A stretch of DNA of 64,000 nucleotides. It comes from Ananas comosus (Eukaryota > Streptophyta > Magnoliopsida > Poales > Bromeliaceae). Positions 10,013-23,327 of this stretch are shown here, piece after piece; the first letter of the stretch is position 1, and each line of letters opens with the position of its first letter. The stretch covers positions 124,001 to 188,000 of the forward strand of contig NC_033628.1 of the NCBI RefSeq assembly GCF_001540865.1, read 5' to 3'. Below the pieces are notes generated by a model. The model saw nothing but the letters and a program-made list of their open reading frames with translations. It was not told the DNA's origin and did not search any database. The translations under genes and the position numbers were made by a program.

Positions 10013-12869
10013 CAACAGAATTGCATCGCAAGTTAATGTTCTTCTCCTTAAAATCATTTTGTATTTGTGATCTCGACCTCCGCATCCGTGGGGACGAACC
10101 CCGCCTTCCATCCTCAATAGGCAACGAGTGCCTCTTCTTTGCACTGCCATCACCCTCGTACTCGTCTACACTAGATTTTGTAGCCATACTACCATGGACC
10201 TTAGCGCGTGCCGACTCTGTGGCCTGCATATAACTCGGAATGGATTTGCTACCGGAGACACTGAGCCCGTGGACCCTCTGATCGGGCCTGGCCGACCCTG
10301 AGTACCGTCTTTTAGTACTCTTCACATCCATGAGCACAACTTCCGTGCCAATTCTTCCGTCCGAATCACTCTTTAATGCTGCATCTTTGTTCGCAAATTG
10401 TGATTTCTGGTGTCTGTTCTCGCCTTTTTCCACTAATTGTGGTGAGCTACAAACTTGTGGATCTTTTAATTGGTTGAGTTGGTCATTGGTACTTGAATCG
10501 ACCGTCTCCAATCTTTTACTCGAGAGATCTTTGCCATTTTCTTCTAAAATTTGTTGCTGATATTCATCTGAATTAGAGAGAAGTTTTTCCATATCCGTAT
10601 TCGTCATAACTTTGTGACTATATTCGCCATCATTTCTATTTTCCTCCAAGGATTTGATTTCGAGTACAATTGCCCCACCATCTCCATCCGATCCATCCGG
10701 CGAATCAAATGTAGAGGAAATGGATATCTCAGTGTTACATTCCGAAGCTGCAGTAGGAGCACCCAGATTTTGAGATCCTGAGTTTTCTAGCTCTTTTATC
10801 TGTGTTTGAGAATTCCCTCGGGAATGAACCGATTTTGATTCCGATTTGTTTCCACTTTGAGCTGAGCTCAGCTCTTTGAATTTCAATTGTGCAGCCGCAA
10901 ACGCAGGATTATGTGCCTTTCCTGATCCGAGGCTGGTCAATTTTCCTCCTGTCTCGTGAGGAATGCAAGAAGAACTTTTGGAAGCTCTTTTTTGAGAATT
11001 ATAATTAGGAAGAAGTTCTGAAGAGTCGTCTGCTTGAGATGATGCCTGCTTTGAAGCAGAATCAGAATTTTCTTTTACTCCTTTTGCACCAATATTTTCA
11101 TCCTCTACCTCTTTCTGAGACTCAATTTCCTTGGTAGGAGGCAGATTTGAGTTACATGAGGTTATAGACATCCACCTCTTACACCATTGCCAAGTTGAAT
11201 TAGGATTCGAAGGATCGCAGCTTCTATAAATGGCTTTCGTCTTTAGCATTGACTCTAAGAGCTTCATAGAATTATTTTAATTTGTCAAATTGAAGAACAA
11301 AAAGAAGACAGATTAACTACTTACAAGATTAGGATTGGAAAATAATACCTGGCGGGCAAACATATTGGAGTATACCTTCTTGATTGTAAAAGATGCGTGA
11401 TTTGGTGTTCTCGAAACCTAAAATCAGAAATATGGTCAGACGAAAAACTTTTAAGTAATAAGCTTCTCCATTTTCAGAGCATGATCGATCAGGTTTTGGC
11501 AGTGTAATATGGATGTGCATGAAAATTAGTCCTAGTTTTGATTGTAAATACAACGAAAAGTTATCGGACGAAATACTATACTTGGAGATTTAATATCTTA
11601 GCCCGGACAAAATCTTGAATTTTGACGACGGATAGTAAGCGACGTAAAGTTTCAACAGCTTGTCTCCTTTCCAGATACCCACGAATGACGGCTTGCAATG
11701 TCACCACATTCTTAATTTTCTGGAGCTCCTTTTGAGCCTGCAGTTGTTCAGAAAGTTAAAGATACGATTTCTTCAAACTGAAACCTGCAAAATTGTCTGC
11801 TTACATATATATTTCTGCAAAATCTGAATTTTCTTGTATGTTCTTCGGAAACTTAATCTCTTAAACGATGGTATTGGAGCGCATACATGAAAGTTCAGAT
11901 TTCACAGGTGTGTATGCATGATTAAATGATTGTTGCAAAACTTCTGAAACAAAATTGAAGTGCAACATGGCAATCGAAACATACAAGGCATCTCCTAATA
12001 GTACACTGAATTATGATGGCTTCATTATCTGAGAGGTTCTCTTCAGCGGTGGCCGTAGCACTAGCAGTAAGATGTGCGCCGTCGACTACTGAATTAGGTA
12101 ATTTTTCAGTGTCTTCTACTGAAGAAAAGCTAGCAGTGTTGCTTTGCCGAAATTCTTTGTCACAATAAGCATAATGAGTTTCCGACTTCACAGTGTTGCT
12201 CAACTGCTGCTGTCTGGAGAATGTCTTGTGGAAACTCCACCTGCGCTTCTCCGACGACGCTCTCTGCGGATGTCGATTTTCTTATACTAATGATTATCGA
12301 AAGCAGATACATGTTGAATACAAACATTAAAAATATCATTTTTTGATAGCTTAAACTTTTATAGAATATTGATTATTTTATATAGTGTAACACGCTATCT
12401 AAGCAAGAGATTCTGAGTTCGAGTCCCGTCCTATCCAAAAGTCCCGAGCGCAGACACGAGGCTAGTGTTGAATATAAATGTTAACTTACGTTTTTGGAAA
12501 AAAAAAAAAGAAAAAAGTTTTCTCATGTAATTAACAATACACCCAAAAAATGGCTAAATGATTCTTTAACAACTTGCATTTTAAGTTCAAATGGATCCAA
12601 ACTAAGATCAGAAGATGCAGGGATCAACTAGACCCACATTTTTAATTAGTGCAAACAGAGAGATTACAAAAAATTGTTAACCAAATTAAAAAGAACAACA
12701 AACATTATTGGCATGAATTAGACACATTAAAACACACTTGAAAATTAATCCAAAAAAGAAAAAAATCAAGTACCTTTGGTTGCTCAATCTCATCAGAGCT
12801 GCTTCTTCCTCCACCCCTGCTGCAAGTGAAAAGCTTAAAACAAGAAGAATTCGTCGCCGACTTTCCCAT
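10013..12869 (-). CDS. IQD32: IQD32-like calmodulin-binding scaffold protein (last exon not found)
   Basis: Five exons on the minus strand, all with frame-compatible GT/AG ends: 12869-12774, 12263-11985, 11737-11582, 11417-11349 and 11261-10013. Exon 1 encodes MGKSATNSSCFKLFTCSR; exon 2 has RRWSFHKTFSRQQQLSNT and a Ser/Thr-rich stretch. The IQ67 region spans exons 2-4: AIIIQCTIRRCL, VVTLQAVIRGYLERRQA and VVKIQDFVRAKI, spaced as tandem IQ motifs with the intron position usual for the family. Exon 5 is a long, charged disordered region ending with SIPSYMQATESARAK, a C-terminal motif of IQD proteins, and SPRMRRSRSQ. At least 616 aa fit the large IQD28-32 clade. IQD proteins bind calmodulin and associate with microtubules and membranes. 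Exon 5 ends at a good donor (TTG|GTAAAG) in phase 1, so at least one short terminal exon is missing from the model. Confidence 0.88.
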
Positions 12870-13102
12870 CTCTTCTTTCTTAATTTTTTCTTCTTCTTTT
12901 TTTCTCTGATTTTGGGTTCATTTTTTTTTTTTTCGGTGTTTTAAGGAAGCCGAAGCAGCAAACAAACAAACAGGTGGTGGGCACTCTGATGCCTCGTGCT
13001 CTATTATTATTTTTTTCTAATTTTAAATTTTACACTTTTTAAATTTTTATTTGCGTTGGATTTCGCATGCTCGTAGATTGAGGTTGTCGGAATTTCAAAG
13101 TA

Positions 13103-13390
13103 GGTGAAAATATATGAGAACCCCTTCAACTATTGGTCATTTAGAAAACTCCTTATTTTCTAGTAAATTTTTTTTGTTAAATCCAATAATTTTATTTTAT
13201 TAAACATTAGTTGTTAATTATTTTAGTTTATATTTGATAAACAGATTTAATGAATTTAATAGAATCCGCTTAATTTTATAAATCAAAAAAATTTAAAGAA
13301 AGTGTCAACTTTGAGGGAAAAAAAAAAAAACTTGAAGGGCTACTTAAAAAAAAATTGATCTAGTTGAGGGGGTCTTCATACAATTTCACC
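13103..13390. mobile_element. MITE with about 30-bp terminal inverted repeats
   Basis: The left end GGTGAAAATATATGAGAACC and the reverse complement of the right end (GGTGAAATTGTATGAAGACC) are inverted repeats, each continuing into a CCCyTCAACTA-like motif. The interior is AT-rich and non-coding. Flanks TTCAAAGTA and TCAAAAGTA agree at 7 of 9 bases, suggesting an old 9-bp target duplication of Mutator type. Similar ends recur at about 22370, 32160 and 48690. Confidence 0.62.
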
Positions 13391-14052
13391 TCAAAAGTAC
13401 TACTTCTATGGATTTAATTAAAAGAAGAGTAATAAATTAAAATAAATAAGTAATCCACAGAAGCATTTATTATTGTACATCACTTCGTTTCAAGTTACGC
13501 GGTTTTCTTAGCACTGGACAGTGAAAAGTGAACTGCAGGGAAAGTGCTTTTGGCTTTTAGCCAATGGGAGAAGGAATTTGCCCATGCCATTTTTTTAAAA
13601 CACTAATTATTTTAGTTTTTTGACCTTGGAATCCAAGGTTTGAAACTCTTAATTTGTTACAGTAGTTTATCACTTCGTAATTTGAAAAGCGTTTTACAAA
13701 CTACAGAACTACTTATATAGACCACTAAAAGTGTTTTATTATCTTATGATTTATAAAACATAATAATCATATGGTCTGTAGTTTAATGGCACATGTTTAT
13801 TGATGAAAACAAAAATAAATTATAAAATAATAAAATAATTTTTTTCCAAATTATAGAGCAATAAAGTGAAAGCGTATTAATTCACAGCGATGAATTGAGG
13901 TTTTACGTAAATAAAAATCAAGAGCTTAAATGATTAATGTAGATTATTAGTCCTAATTTAAGCCTCCTTTGTAGCCTTGTCGTTTGGTCTTGTTGTTTGT
14001 TTCTGTAAGATATTGTGCAGTGCAAATCACAAATAACCAGTCATATATGATG

Positions 14053-14212
14053 ATCGACCGTTCCTAGAGCAAATGGCAAAGAACTTGGTGGTTCGTACCC
14101 GAGACGCAAGTTCGAATCCTAATTAAGTCACATTTGCAGCTAAGTTTATTTCTAAATGAAATAAACGAAGCGGGTAGCGTGCTACTTATTTCTCAAAAAA
14201 AAAAAAAAAAAT
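14053..14212 (+). mobile_element. tRNA-derived SINE, full length, with 15-bp target-site duplication
   Basis: A 160-bp body ends in poly(A). It carries an A-box-like TGGCAAAGAACTTGG and a good RNA polymerase III B box (GTTCGAATCC). Near the 3' end TTTATTTC and GAAATAAA form a small hairpin, followed by GCGTGCTAC and (A)n. The flanks are identical 15-mers, CAGTCATATATGATG, at 14038-14052 and 14213-14227. This is the best preserved copy of a family found many times in the window. Confidence 0.9.
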
Positions 14213-14227
14213 CAGTCATATATGATG

Positions 14228-15877
14228 TGCAGGATTTTCACTGAAAAGCAAAGAAGGATAGTTTTGCATGTTTTTATTTATGATGCATTACATTCTGACT
14301 GCAATCGCAATGGAGATAGATAAATGCGAACCCAATCTTAACAATCAGCCCGTATTTGAACCTGCACCCCAATTTAATTATGTCAATCCAGTTGGCACAA
14401 ACTCAGATTATAGTTCAACAATTTAAGATCAAGCCATTTGATTGGGTTCAATCAATTATTCGATGTGAAACAATTGCTTAATCGTTCGATTAATTCGAAA
14501 GCTTTAGTTAGTTATCTAATGTTATTGTGCCATAGCATGAGTGAATATGATCTATGTACTTAAATTTAGTAAATAAATAAATAAATAATGTGGTCGATTA
14601 TTATTAAAAGGCATTATTGTCAATTTGATCCGGTTAACATTCACCACATCCCATTGAGCCAATGTAAGGAGGTGGTCTCCTAAATCGCATATGCAGCATC
14701 TAAAATATGTAACATTTAATCAAATTTCTTCTTTTCACATAAAAGTGTAATAATTTTTTAAATAATTATTATGTCAACCATCAGTAAATCCAAAGGACAC
14801 AATCTGATTGAATTGAAATATAAATGATGTGGTGCAATCATATTTCTGCAAAATAGAAAAAATATTTCTTATATCCTAGTTTTTCTTAATATTATTGATG
14901 CATAAGCACACAATTAAAATTACAAAAATAAATTGACACTCGAGGGATACATATTCTTCTTTTGTACTGAAAGCATCTAAAGAAGTGGGCCGATTTTTAT
15001 AGAGCTGGATGATATCGGTGTTTGCTATATCCTTCAATTTGACGTTTGTTTCTGTTTGTACTATACTTTTTTCTTTTTAGTTCTTTTATTCTTTGATTTT
15101 TCGTATTTTTGGAGGTCTTAGCTGTTTCACTTTATATAGTTAAATTCATTTAACTAATGAATGAAGAGGGTAGCGTGCTATTTTTCTCTCTAAAAGAAAA
15201 AAATACCTACATACATTCCTTTATTTTTATTTGGGCCCACAAAAACTAAAATGTAACTAGTATGGAATCAGAATCAAACCAACCTCCCAGCCATTTTTCT
15301 TTCTCCTTGTACCATAGCATATTTCTTATTGACTTAGTTTCTCTATATTCTCCTGCATAAAAAATTTTGACCTTTGGAGCGCATCCTACACGTAAATGGC
15401 AAGATCATTTTGCCTCGAAACTTCTAAGACACAAAATTACATATTAAATGTGATTCAGACACTTAAAAAAAAACATGTTTGATATATTATTAAGGCAAAG
15501 GACGGGAGTCATTAGTGCGATGGAGCGATAAACACGAATATTTGAAAAGACTCTTCGACCTCGTTAGGTCCCGCGTGACGATGAGTTTGCGTACGATGCA
15601 AACTCACAATATTACACCTTAGGTGATCGTACGGCTGAAACTTCACCGCTTCAACCGGACCCTGGTAAAGAAGAAAAATCTACTATATCATATTTACACG
15701 ACATCATTAAAAATAAAATAATCATATTTCTTTCTTGTGAAATTTTTTTTTTATGATTATGATTGGGACAAATAAATTTTAAAAAGTATTTAATTAATTA
15801 AAAATGCTGAATTTTTCCTCTTAAAGATAGTTGGTGTCGGATATTACTACTTTCTGACCACGAGAATCATGAACGAG
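14228..15877. other. intergenic, AT-rich
   Basis: No gene is supported. A 9-bp hairpin TGAGTTTGC / GCAAACTCA lies at 15582-15606 in a locally GC-richer patch. A SINE-tail-like sequence occurs near 15150-15210. Confidence 0.5.
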
Positions 15878-15887
15878 GACACGTGTC
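15878..15887. promoter_or_regulatory. palindromic G-box/ABRE-like GACACGTGTC
   Basis: A perfect 10-bp palindrome with an ACGT core lies about 715 bp upstream of the small membrane-protein ORF at 16603. bZIP and bHLH factors bind such sites; its use here is inferred from position only. Confidence 0.4.
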
Positions 15888-16542
15888 ACCCCTGCCGGGT
15901 CTTTATCCGAAGTGGGTCCCACCAGTTTGAATCCAACACATACAGCGACTTTACCAACGCTACAAGGCTTTGAAATTTATGCACACATGGTTGACCCCAC
16001 CAATGAATCCAGAACCGTCTTAATTCCTCCGACCCATTTGCTTCAATTATTTATTTCTTTCTGTGGTGATTCACGCAATCCACCGACGTCGCCATCGCCA
16101 AAGCTCTATATTTTTAATTGTGACAACGATCGTATTGGGATCCAATAAGCTAATCGGGTTTTGATTCTTATCTTGTAGGATCTTAAATCCATCCACACCC
16201 GTATTCCACGGCCAAGTTTTTCAGAATAAGAACAATCAGGTGTAAGGAATCGCTCTAAAAACTATATATATATGATCAAAACAAATGTAGTGTGATAGCG
16301 TGAATTTAGAATTCGAGTTGTAATAACATGTCATCAAAGTACAATATATCTAATCTGTCCAAAATAAAAGATAGTAGCTAGGTTCAAAACGTAATAACGG
16401 GTTGAATTTGGGTCGATTTTGTGAACCATCGTGATCCATTTTGGTACCACATGCAACCCCACCACTACCCCATATTTGCTGCCTAAATTGAGGGTTACAC
16501 CACTTTAATTGTTGCTTTACAAATCCAACACCATCCACACCA

Positions 16543-16583
<41 letters not shown>

Positions 16584-16602
16584 ACACAACACACAACACA
16601 CC

Positions 16603-16948
16603 ATGGCCTACTACAGAAGAGAGCCTTCGATCTTCGACAACTTCACCCTCTCTCCTCTCCCGTACCCTGTCCTCTTCATACTCCTGATAATCTTTCTCCT
16701 CCTGGGGGCTTCATGGTTCTTCACTTACGAGGATTTCATCGAGACGGCCGAGGAGCAGATGAACTGGGCCCTGCTCATCATCCCTGTCGTTCTCGTCATA
16801 CTCATACGGTGGCTGTCGTCGGAGGAGCACGTATGGATACGACCGCCCGCAGGAGGGGAGCTCGCCGTGGGGGGTCGCGGCGGTCGTCGTGCTGCTGCTC
16901 GTGCTCGTCTCTTTCCAATCTTCTTTCCAGGATATGTGGAAGCCATGA
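16603..16948 (+). pseudogene. small three-helix membrane protein paralogue with one-base frameshift
   Basis: The ATG at 16603 sits after a (CT)n leader in a CACACACCATGG context. The frame reads MAYYRREPSIFDNFTLS, two hydrophobic helices (YPVLFILLIIFLLLGASWFF and WALLIIPVVLVILI), then RWLSSEEHVW. Past about 16837 the frame degenerates into Arg-rich sequence. Shifting by one base from 16841 gives DRPQEGSSPWGVAAVVVLLL, continuing VLVSFQSSFQDMWKP and a TGA at 16946-16948. This matches the C-terminal helix of the gene at 3677-4941 (SPWGVAAVVVLLLVLVSYQS). One extra base around 16835-16840 therefore breaks an otherwise intact gene of about 115 aa. It may be a recent pseudogene or a sequencing error. 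Function is unknown. Confidence 0.75.
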
Positions 16949-16978
16949 TATGTATATATATACTAAGTATTCGTGTTG

Positions 16979-17050
16979 TTTTTTTTTTTTTTTTTTGAGA
17001 GATAGGTAACACGCTACCTGTTTCGTTTATTTCATTTAGAAATATTTTTG
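16979..17050 (-). mobile_element. SINE 3'-end fragment (same family as 14053)
   Basis: A poly(T) run followed by GTAACACGCTACCTG and the TTTATTTCATTTAGAAATA hairpin is the reverse complement of the SINE tail. It lies 30 bp downstream of the frameshifted gene's stop. The 5' half, with the pol III boxes, is missing; a gap follows. Confidence 0.75.
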
Positions 17051-17080
17051 TTGTTGTTGTTGTTGTTTTTTTTTTTTTTT

Positions 17081-17092
17081 NNNNNNTAAATA

Positions 17093-17165
<73 letters not shown>
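17081..17165. repeat. assembly gap plus (TA)n
   Basis: Six N follow a poly(T) run and precede about 68 bp of (TA)n. The true length of this tract is unresolved. Confidence 0.9.
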
Positions 17166-17168
<3 letters not shown>

Positions 17169-17595
17169 TATGTATGATAATTTTGAGATTATGTTAATTA
17201 CAGTTAATTTCAGGTTTTTGTGTTTGTTTTTGTTTTTGTTTTTGGTAGTTTAATTAATTAGCAGCTTGATGAAGAAGGTTTATAGAGGATTGTTGAATTT
17301 TGTGATTAATTAATGGGTAAAATGTATGGATATGTATAGTTTCCTTTACCACTATTCCGATAATAACGATTTGGTTCCCTTTACTGCTACGTGTTAGAAG
17401 AAAATCTCTCTTTTTTTTAAAAAAAAAATAACTATATCACTCTTCTAACGTAAGTGATTTATGTTTCCAAATAAAGGTTTGATTTTTTTTTTTTTTGGAT
17501 TATACTAAAATGTTAATATATGTAAACAGTGTTTACTTTATCATAGAGGCGGTTTAGTGGACTTTACGCGGGATTGGTAGGAGTGTAGATTTTCT

Positions 17596-17598
17596 TCT

Positions 17599-17664
<66 letters not shown>
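17596..17664. repeat. poly(T) tract, about 65 nt
   Basis: A long homopolymer with only a few interruptions at its left edge. No retroelement body is visible next to it. Confidence 0.9.
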
Positions 17665-17980
17665 CCTCTGCGGGAAGGAAGAGAGTAGGTGTACGAGTAC
17701 GCGGTTTCCTTAAAATCTTTACCATGCAAGATTTTCTAGATATGAAATTAGATATCGGTGTGGGGTTTCAATTAAAAACCATATCTATTGGGATACAACT
17801 ATTAAGATGGCGATGTTGACCACAAAACTTTAATATCTATTGGGATTCGAGTTTGAGATATGAAAAACCTTCCGGATAAAATTGTAGGGATCATAGTTTC
17901 AATTCTTATTATTATTTAAAAAAAAAAAGAACTTGTTGGGCACTTTCGAAAAAGTAGCAATACTCTTTATCAAAACCTAC

Positions 17981-18029
17981 TGGGGCATTCTTAAAAGAAC
18001 TGGGGCATTCTTAAAAGAACTGGGGCATC
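17981..18029. repeat. 20-bp tandem repeat, about 2.5 copies
   Basis: The unit TGGGGCATTCTTAAAAGAAC is repeated twice exactly and once partially. Confidence 0.9.
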
Positions 18030-18634
18030 CCTTATTCAATCCAGTTGAATGAATATGAATCTTAGATAGCTTTTGCCTTTATCTTTTGCAACGAGTATAG
18101 TATGTGGGGGTACTAGAGTAATGGAAAAGGAGGAGAAGAGGAGAGCTTTTTGAACAGAGGAAAGATTGAAAGAAAGAGAAGAGTGGGCACCCCTCGGCCG
18201 GGCTTTACCGGGAGCTGAGGTGTTTAGCAAATAGATTCAAAACTTCACGCACTTCCTAAAAACTCTATATTTGAAGCTTTTGCTACAGCGCTGCAGTGTG
18301 GTTTGAGAGACCAAACAGGCTTAAAAGTTTAAACCAAAAAAAAAAAAAGAGGCAATCTTAAGCTGATGGGAGCTGCAAAAAGGACCCTATCATACAAGAC
18401 TGTAGGGATGCTAAGGATGTGGAGCAGGTAATTGAAACAAAGAATGTAAATAGAAAAATAAAAACAGGATAAGAGCTTGTAACAAGAACAAATTGAGGCA
18501 CAAAATGATATGATGATATGATGGGATGTGATTAGGAAAGAATTAGTCACAAACTGTTTTTAAGAACATATAAGAAAATTTCCTATCATTTCTGAAATCG
18601 GAAATGGCCCAACAGTGCATTCCTTGCATGGTAA

Positions 18635-19452
18635 GGGTGTGTTTGGTTCCACGTAAAACTGTGGAAAAAAAATTTTCGGTGGAAAAAAAAATTTCAGTGG
18701 AAAAAAATTTTACGTCGTTTGTGTTTGGTTTGTAGGAAAAGAAAAGTAGTTTTCCATGACAGTTGTTTGGTTGAAAGAAAAGAAAAAGTAGATGAAAAAC
18801 TATTTAATATATTTTTTATTATATATATTATTAGTATATTGTAATTATTATATATATATTCTCTAATTATATATATTATATATTATTAATATATAATAAT
18901 TATCATAATATATTTAATTATTATAATTTATATATTATATATTATATAATAAATATGTAATATAATATATAATAATATATATTTAATATTATAAAATAAT
19001 TATTATATATTTATAAATAAAATATTATATAATAATATATTTATATAAAAAATAAAATTATATATATATATATATAAAATTAAAAAGAGAGAGAAAGCTA
19101 GGTTCACTGCTCTCTCTCTCTCTCTCTCTCGGTCCACGAGGTGAAGCACACCTCATGGACCGCGCGCAAAAAGATGGAGCCGCACCTGTGAGCCCCGACT
19201 TTGCTCTCTCTCTCTCTCGGTCCACGAGGTGAAGCACACCTCGTGGACCGCGCGTAAAAGGATGGAGCCGCGCCGGTGAGCCCCGATAATTTCACTGTAG
19301 CTTTTCGTTTTCAAACGAAAACACGATTTTTCTGCCTATTCGTAAAAAAAATTTTCCGAGAAAATTTTTTTACAGAGAACCAAACAATGGAAAACTATTT
19401 TTCAACTGAAAAAAAATTTTCGGACTCATTTTACATGGATCCAAACACGCCC
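18635..19452. mobile_element. Tourist-like (PIF/Harbinger) MITE, 818 bp, TAA target duplication
   Basis: The left end GGGTGTGTTTGGTTCCACGT matches the reverse complement of the right end (GGGCGTGTTTGGATCCATGT), and both continue into GTAAAA. TAA flanks both ends (18632-18634 and 19453-19455), the target duplication expected for PIF/Harbinger. The interior has an AT-rich left half and a right half with two tandem 88-bp modules, each starting with a hairpin GGTCCACGAGGTG / CACCTCGTGGACC. No transposase is present, so it is non-autonomous. Confidence 0.78.
19131..19290. repeat. two tandem 88-bp hairpin modules inside the MITE
   Basis: Copies begin at 19131 and 19219. Each has a 13-bp stem with a 5-nt AAGCA loop, followed by a GC-rich tail with GATGGAGCCGC, and is preceded by a (CT)n tract. 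The second stem is perfect; the first has one mismatch (CTCATGG against CTCGTGG). Confidence 0.85.
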
Positions 19453-20070
19453 TAAACTTCAATTGTAAGAACAATAGACACCAAAAGTTCAGACAAAATT
19501 AGATCACAACATATTCTAGTCACGATCAAAATCTGATTCAAACTAGCAACTGAGAGAAAGATCTTAATACAAATCTGCAATAGGGCAACCTTGAGAAACC
19601 TAAAATTTTAAGCTTTATATTTTAAAATTAACTCAAAAGTGGTAAACCCTTTAGAAGCTCTACGACCCTCAGCTGCAAATGCTTAAGATGCAACAATAAG
19701 ACCACAAATCTAAAGCAGGGAAGGAGAGTTAAAAGCTCTCCCCGACTATACAAAAACGGATACAGGTTTAGAAGCTGTAAAACCAATTAACCACCACAAT
19801 TGATCATCAACATAGCAGAAAGAGAGAGCATGGATTAACAAGATCGAAACAAAAATAATCTCCTGATCAGAACCAAAAAAAAACAAACATCAGTTCTCCA
19901 TATTTCACCACTAACAATAGACACCAAAAATTCAGACAAACAACAAAGATAAATAGTACCTCCATAATCTCCATAACGGAAAAAGATTGCATAAGGTCCT
20001 AACCCTAACTTTAACATCCTCACTCATATTAAGCTTAAAGCCAAGCAGTTGAGACTCGCAAAGAAATAAT

Positions 20071-21984
<1,914 letters not shown>

Positions 21985-22032
21985 GGCGGCGGAGGGGGAG
22001 GAGAAAGGAGAGGTGGGAGACGAGGGGCGGGA

Positions 22033-22218
22033 TTAGGGTTGGGAGTGTTTGGGGAGAAGAGAAGAGAAATATATATAGTGATGAGGAAGGAGGAGTGGGG
22101 CGCATTTGGTTGCCCTAAAATCGATGGTGTTGATTGATTTAAGATGTGTCGCAATAGATCGTCGATCTAAGATCTAGCCAGATTTACTGGATCGGGCCTA
22201 AAGTGAAAACTAGGCCCA
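22033..22218 (-). promoter_or_regulatory. RPL8 upstream region with telo-box and site II motifs
   Basis: On the gene's strand, AACCCTAA (plus 22033-22040) lies about 50 bp upstream of the ATG, and a TGGGCC site II element (plus GGCCCA, 22213-22218) lies about 230 bp upstream. A telo-box with site II is the usual pair in plant ribosomal protein promoters; its action here is inferred. Confidence 0.6.
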
Positions 22219-22324
22219 GTCCAAGTTAAGATTTAGTTTGGGCTGACTCGTTCCGAGTCATATTTTTAAGCCTATGATAGCTTTTCACATAGAATGGGAA
22301 AACATAAATGGCTCCATGGGCCTG

Positions 22325-22748
22325 TTTTTATCTTAAAGAAAAAAAAACAAAATATTATGTTCTGATAAATATGTATGAGAACCCTTAACTTTACTTTTTT
22401 TGGATTCCAACTCCCTTCGGGTTATTGATTTTTTTTTTTTTAAGATTTTTTAAATTGGTGAAATTAAATTTTTTTTTTTCTAAATTAATCTTTTTATTTA
22501 AATATTAGTTGATGTTATTTGTTGACTATTCTAGTTTTTATCTTAAAGAAAAAAAAACAAAATATTATGTTCTGATAAATATGTATGAGAATAATCGTAA
22601 TTACTTTTTTTGGATTCCAACTCCCTTCGGGTTATTGATTTTTTTTTTTTTAAGATTTTTTAAATTGGTGAAATTAAATTTTTTTTTTTCTAAATTAATC
22701 TTTTTATTTAAATATTAGTTGATGTTATTTGTTGACTATTCTAGTTTT
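22325..22748. repeat. 210-bp tandem duplication
   Basis: Two near-identical copies have TCTTAAAGAA starting at 22331 and again at 22541. They differ mainly in a short stretch after TATGAGAA. The copies are non-coding and AT-rich. This could be a recent tandem duplication or an assembly effect. Confidence 0.9.
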
Positions 22749-23019
22749 AAAAGTAATTACGATTATTAAATTAATCTTTTCGATTTGAGTTAATCTAGTC
22801 ACTTAAATATAGGATTTTATTGAATTTAATGGCTATGCTATTTAGCAATCAACCATCAAGGAATCTACAGTTTATCATGCTGAGAAGTGATTAGAGCCAA
22901 AGAGTACAACTCAATATATGGTTGACTTTCTCTATATATAAATGGTAATATTTAATCAAATTTATTCAAAATGAATAAGATGTCCCACTATGTAACCATG
23001 AAAAAATTCAAGCTAATCA

Positions 23020-23174
23020 ATCATCCCTAGAGCGAGTGGCAAAAGGCTTGATAGTTGATACCCGAGGTCCCAAGTTCGAATTCTAGATGATTCACATTTC
23101 TAGCTAAGTTTATTTCTAAATGAAATAAACGAAGCAGATAGCTTGCTACCTATCTCTCAAAAAAAAAAAAAAAA
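23020..23174 (+). mobile_element. tRNA-derived SINE copy
   Basis: Same family as the copy at 14053: TGGCAAAAGGCTTGATAG, a B box GTTCGAATTC with one change, the TTTATTTCTAAATGAAATAA hairpin, GCTTGCTACC, and poly(A). The target duplication is short or decayed. Confidence 0.82.
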
Positions 23175-23213
23175 TCAACCTTAATTACTAATCCATTCAT
23201 CATGGAAATACTC

Positions 23214-23327
23214 TGTGGTTTGGAGTGATTATCTTAGCAAAATAGATTAATTTAGATCTACAACCTGCTTTGTGGTCGGAGTGATTATCTTAGCCAAATA
23301 GATTAATTTAGATCTACAACTTGTTTC
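23214..23327. repeat. 57-bp tandem duplication
   Basis: TGTGGT...GGAGTGATTATCTTAGC...TAGATTAATTTAGATCTACAAC is present twice in a row with a few differences. Confidence 0.85.

Noticed and set aside
12380..12480. tRNA-like segment with GAGTTCGAGTCCC (B box)
   Set aside because: No cloverleaf, acceptor stem or CCA context can be built around it. It may be part of another repeat, so no tRNA gene is called.
14080..14120. tRNA gene suggested by GTTCGAATCC
   Set aside because: The box lies in a SINE body with poly(A) and target duplications, and the flanks do not fold as a tRNA.
16350..16604. Minus-strand frame with Arg-Glu repeats upstream of 16603
   Set aside because: It is the reverse of the (CT)n leader of the small membrane-protein gene.
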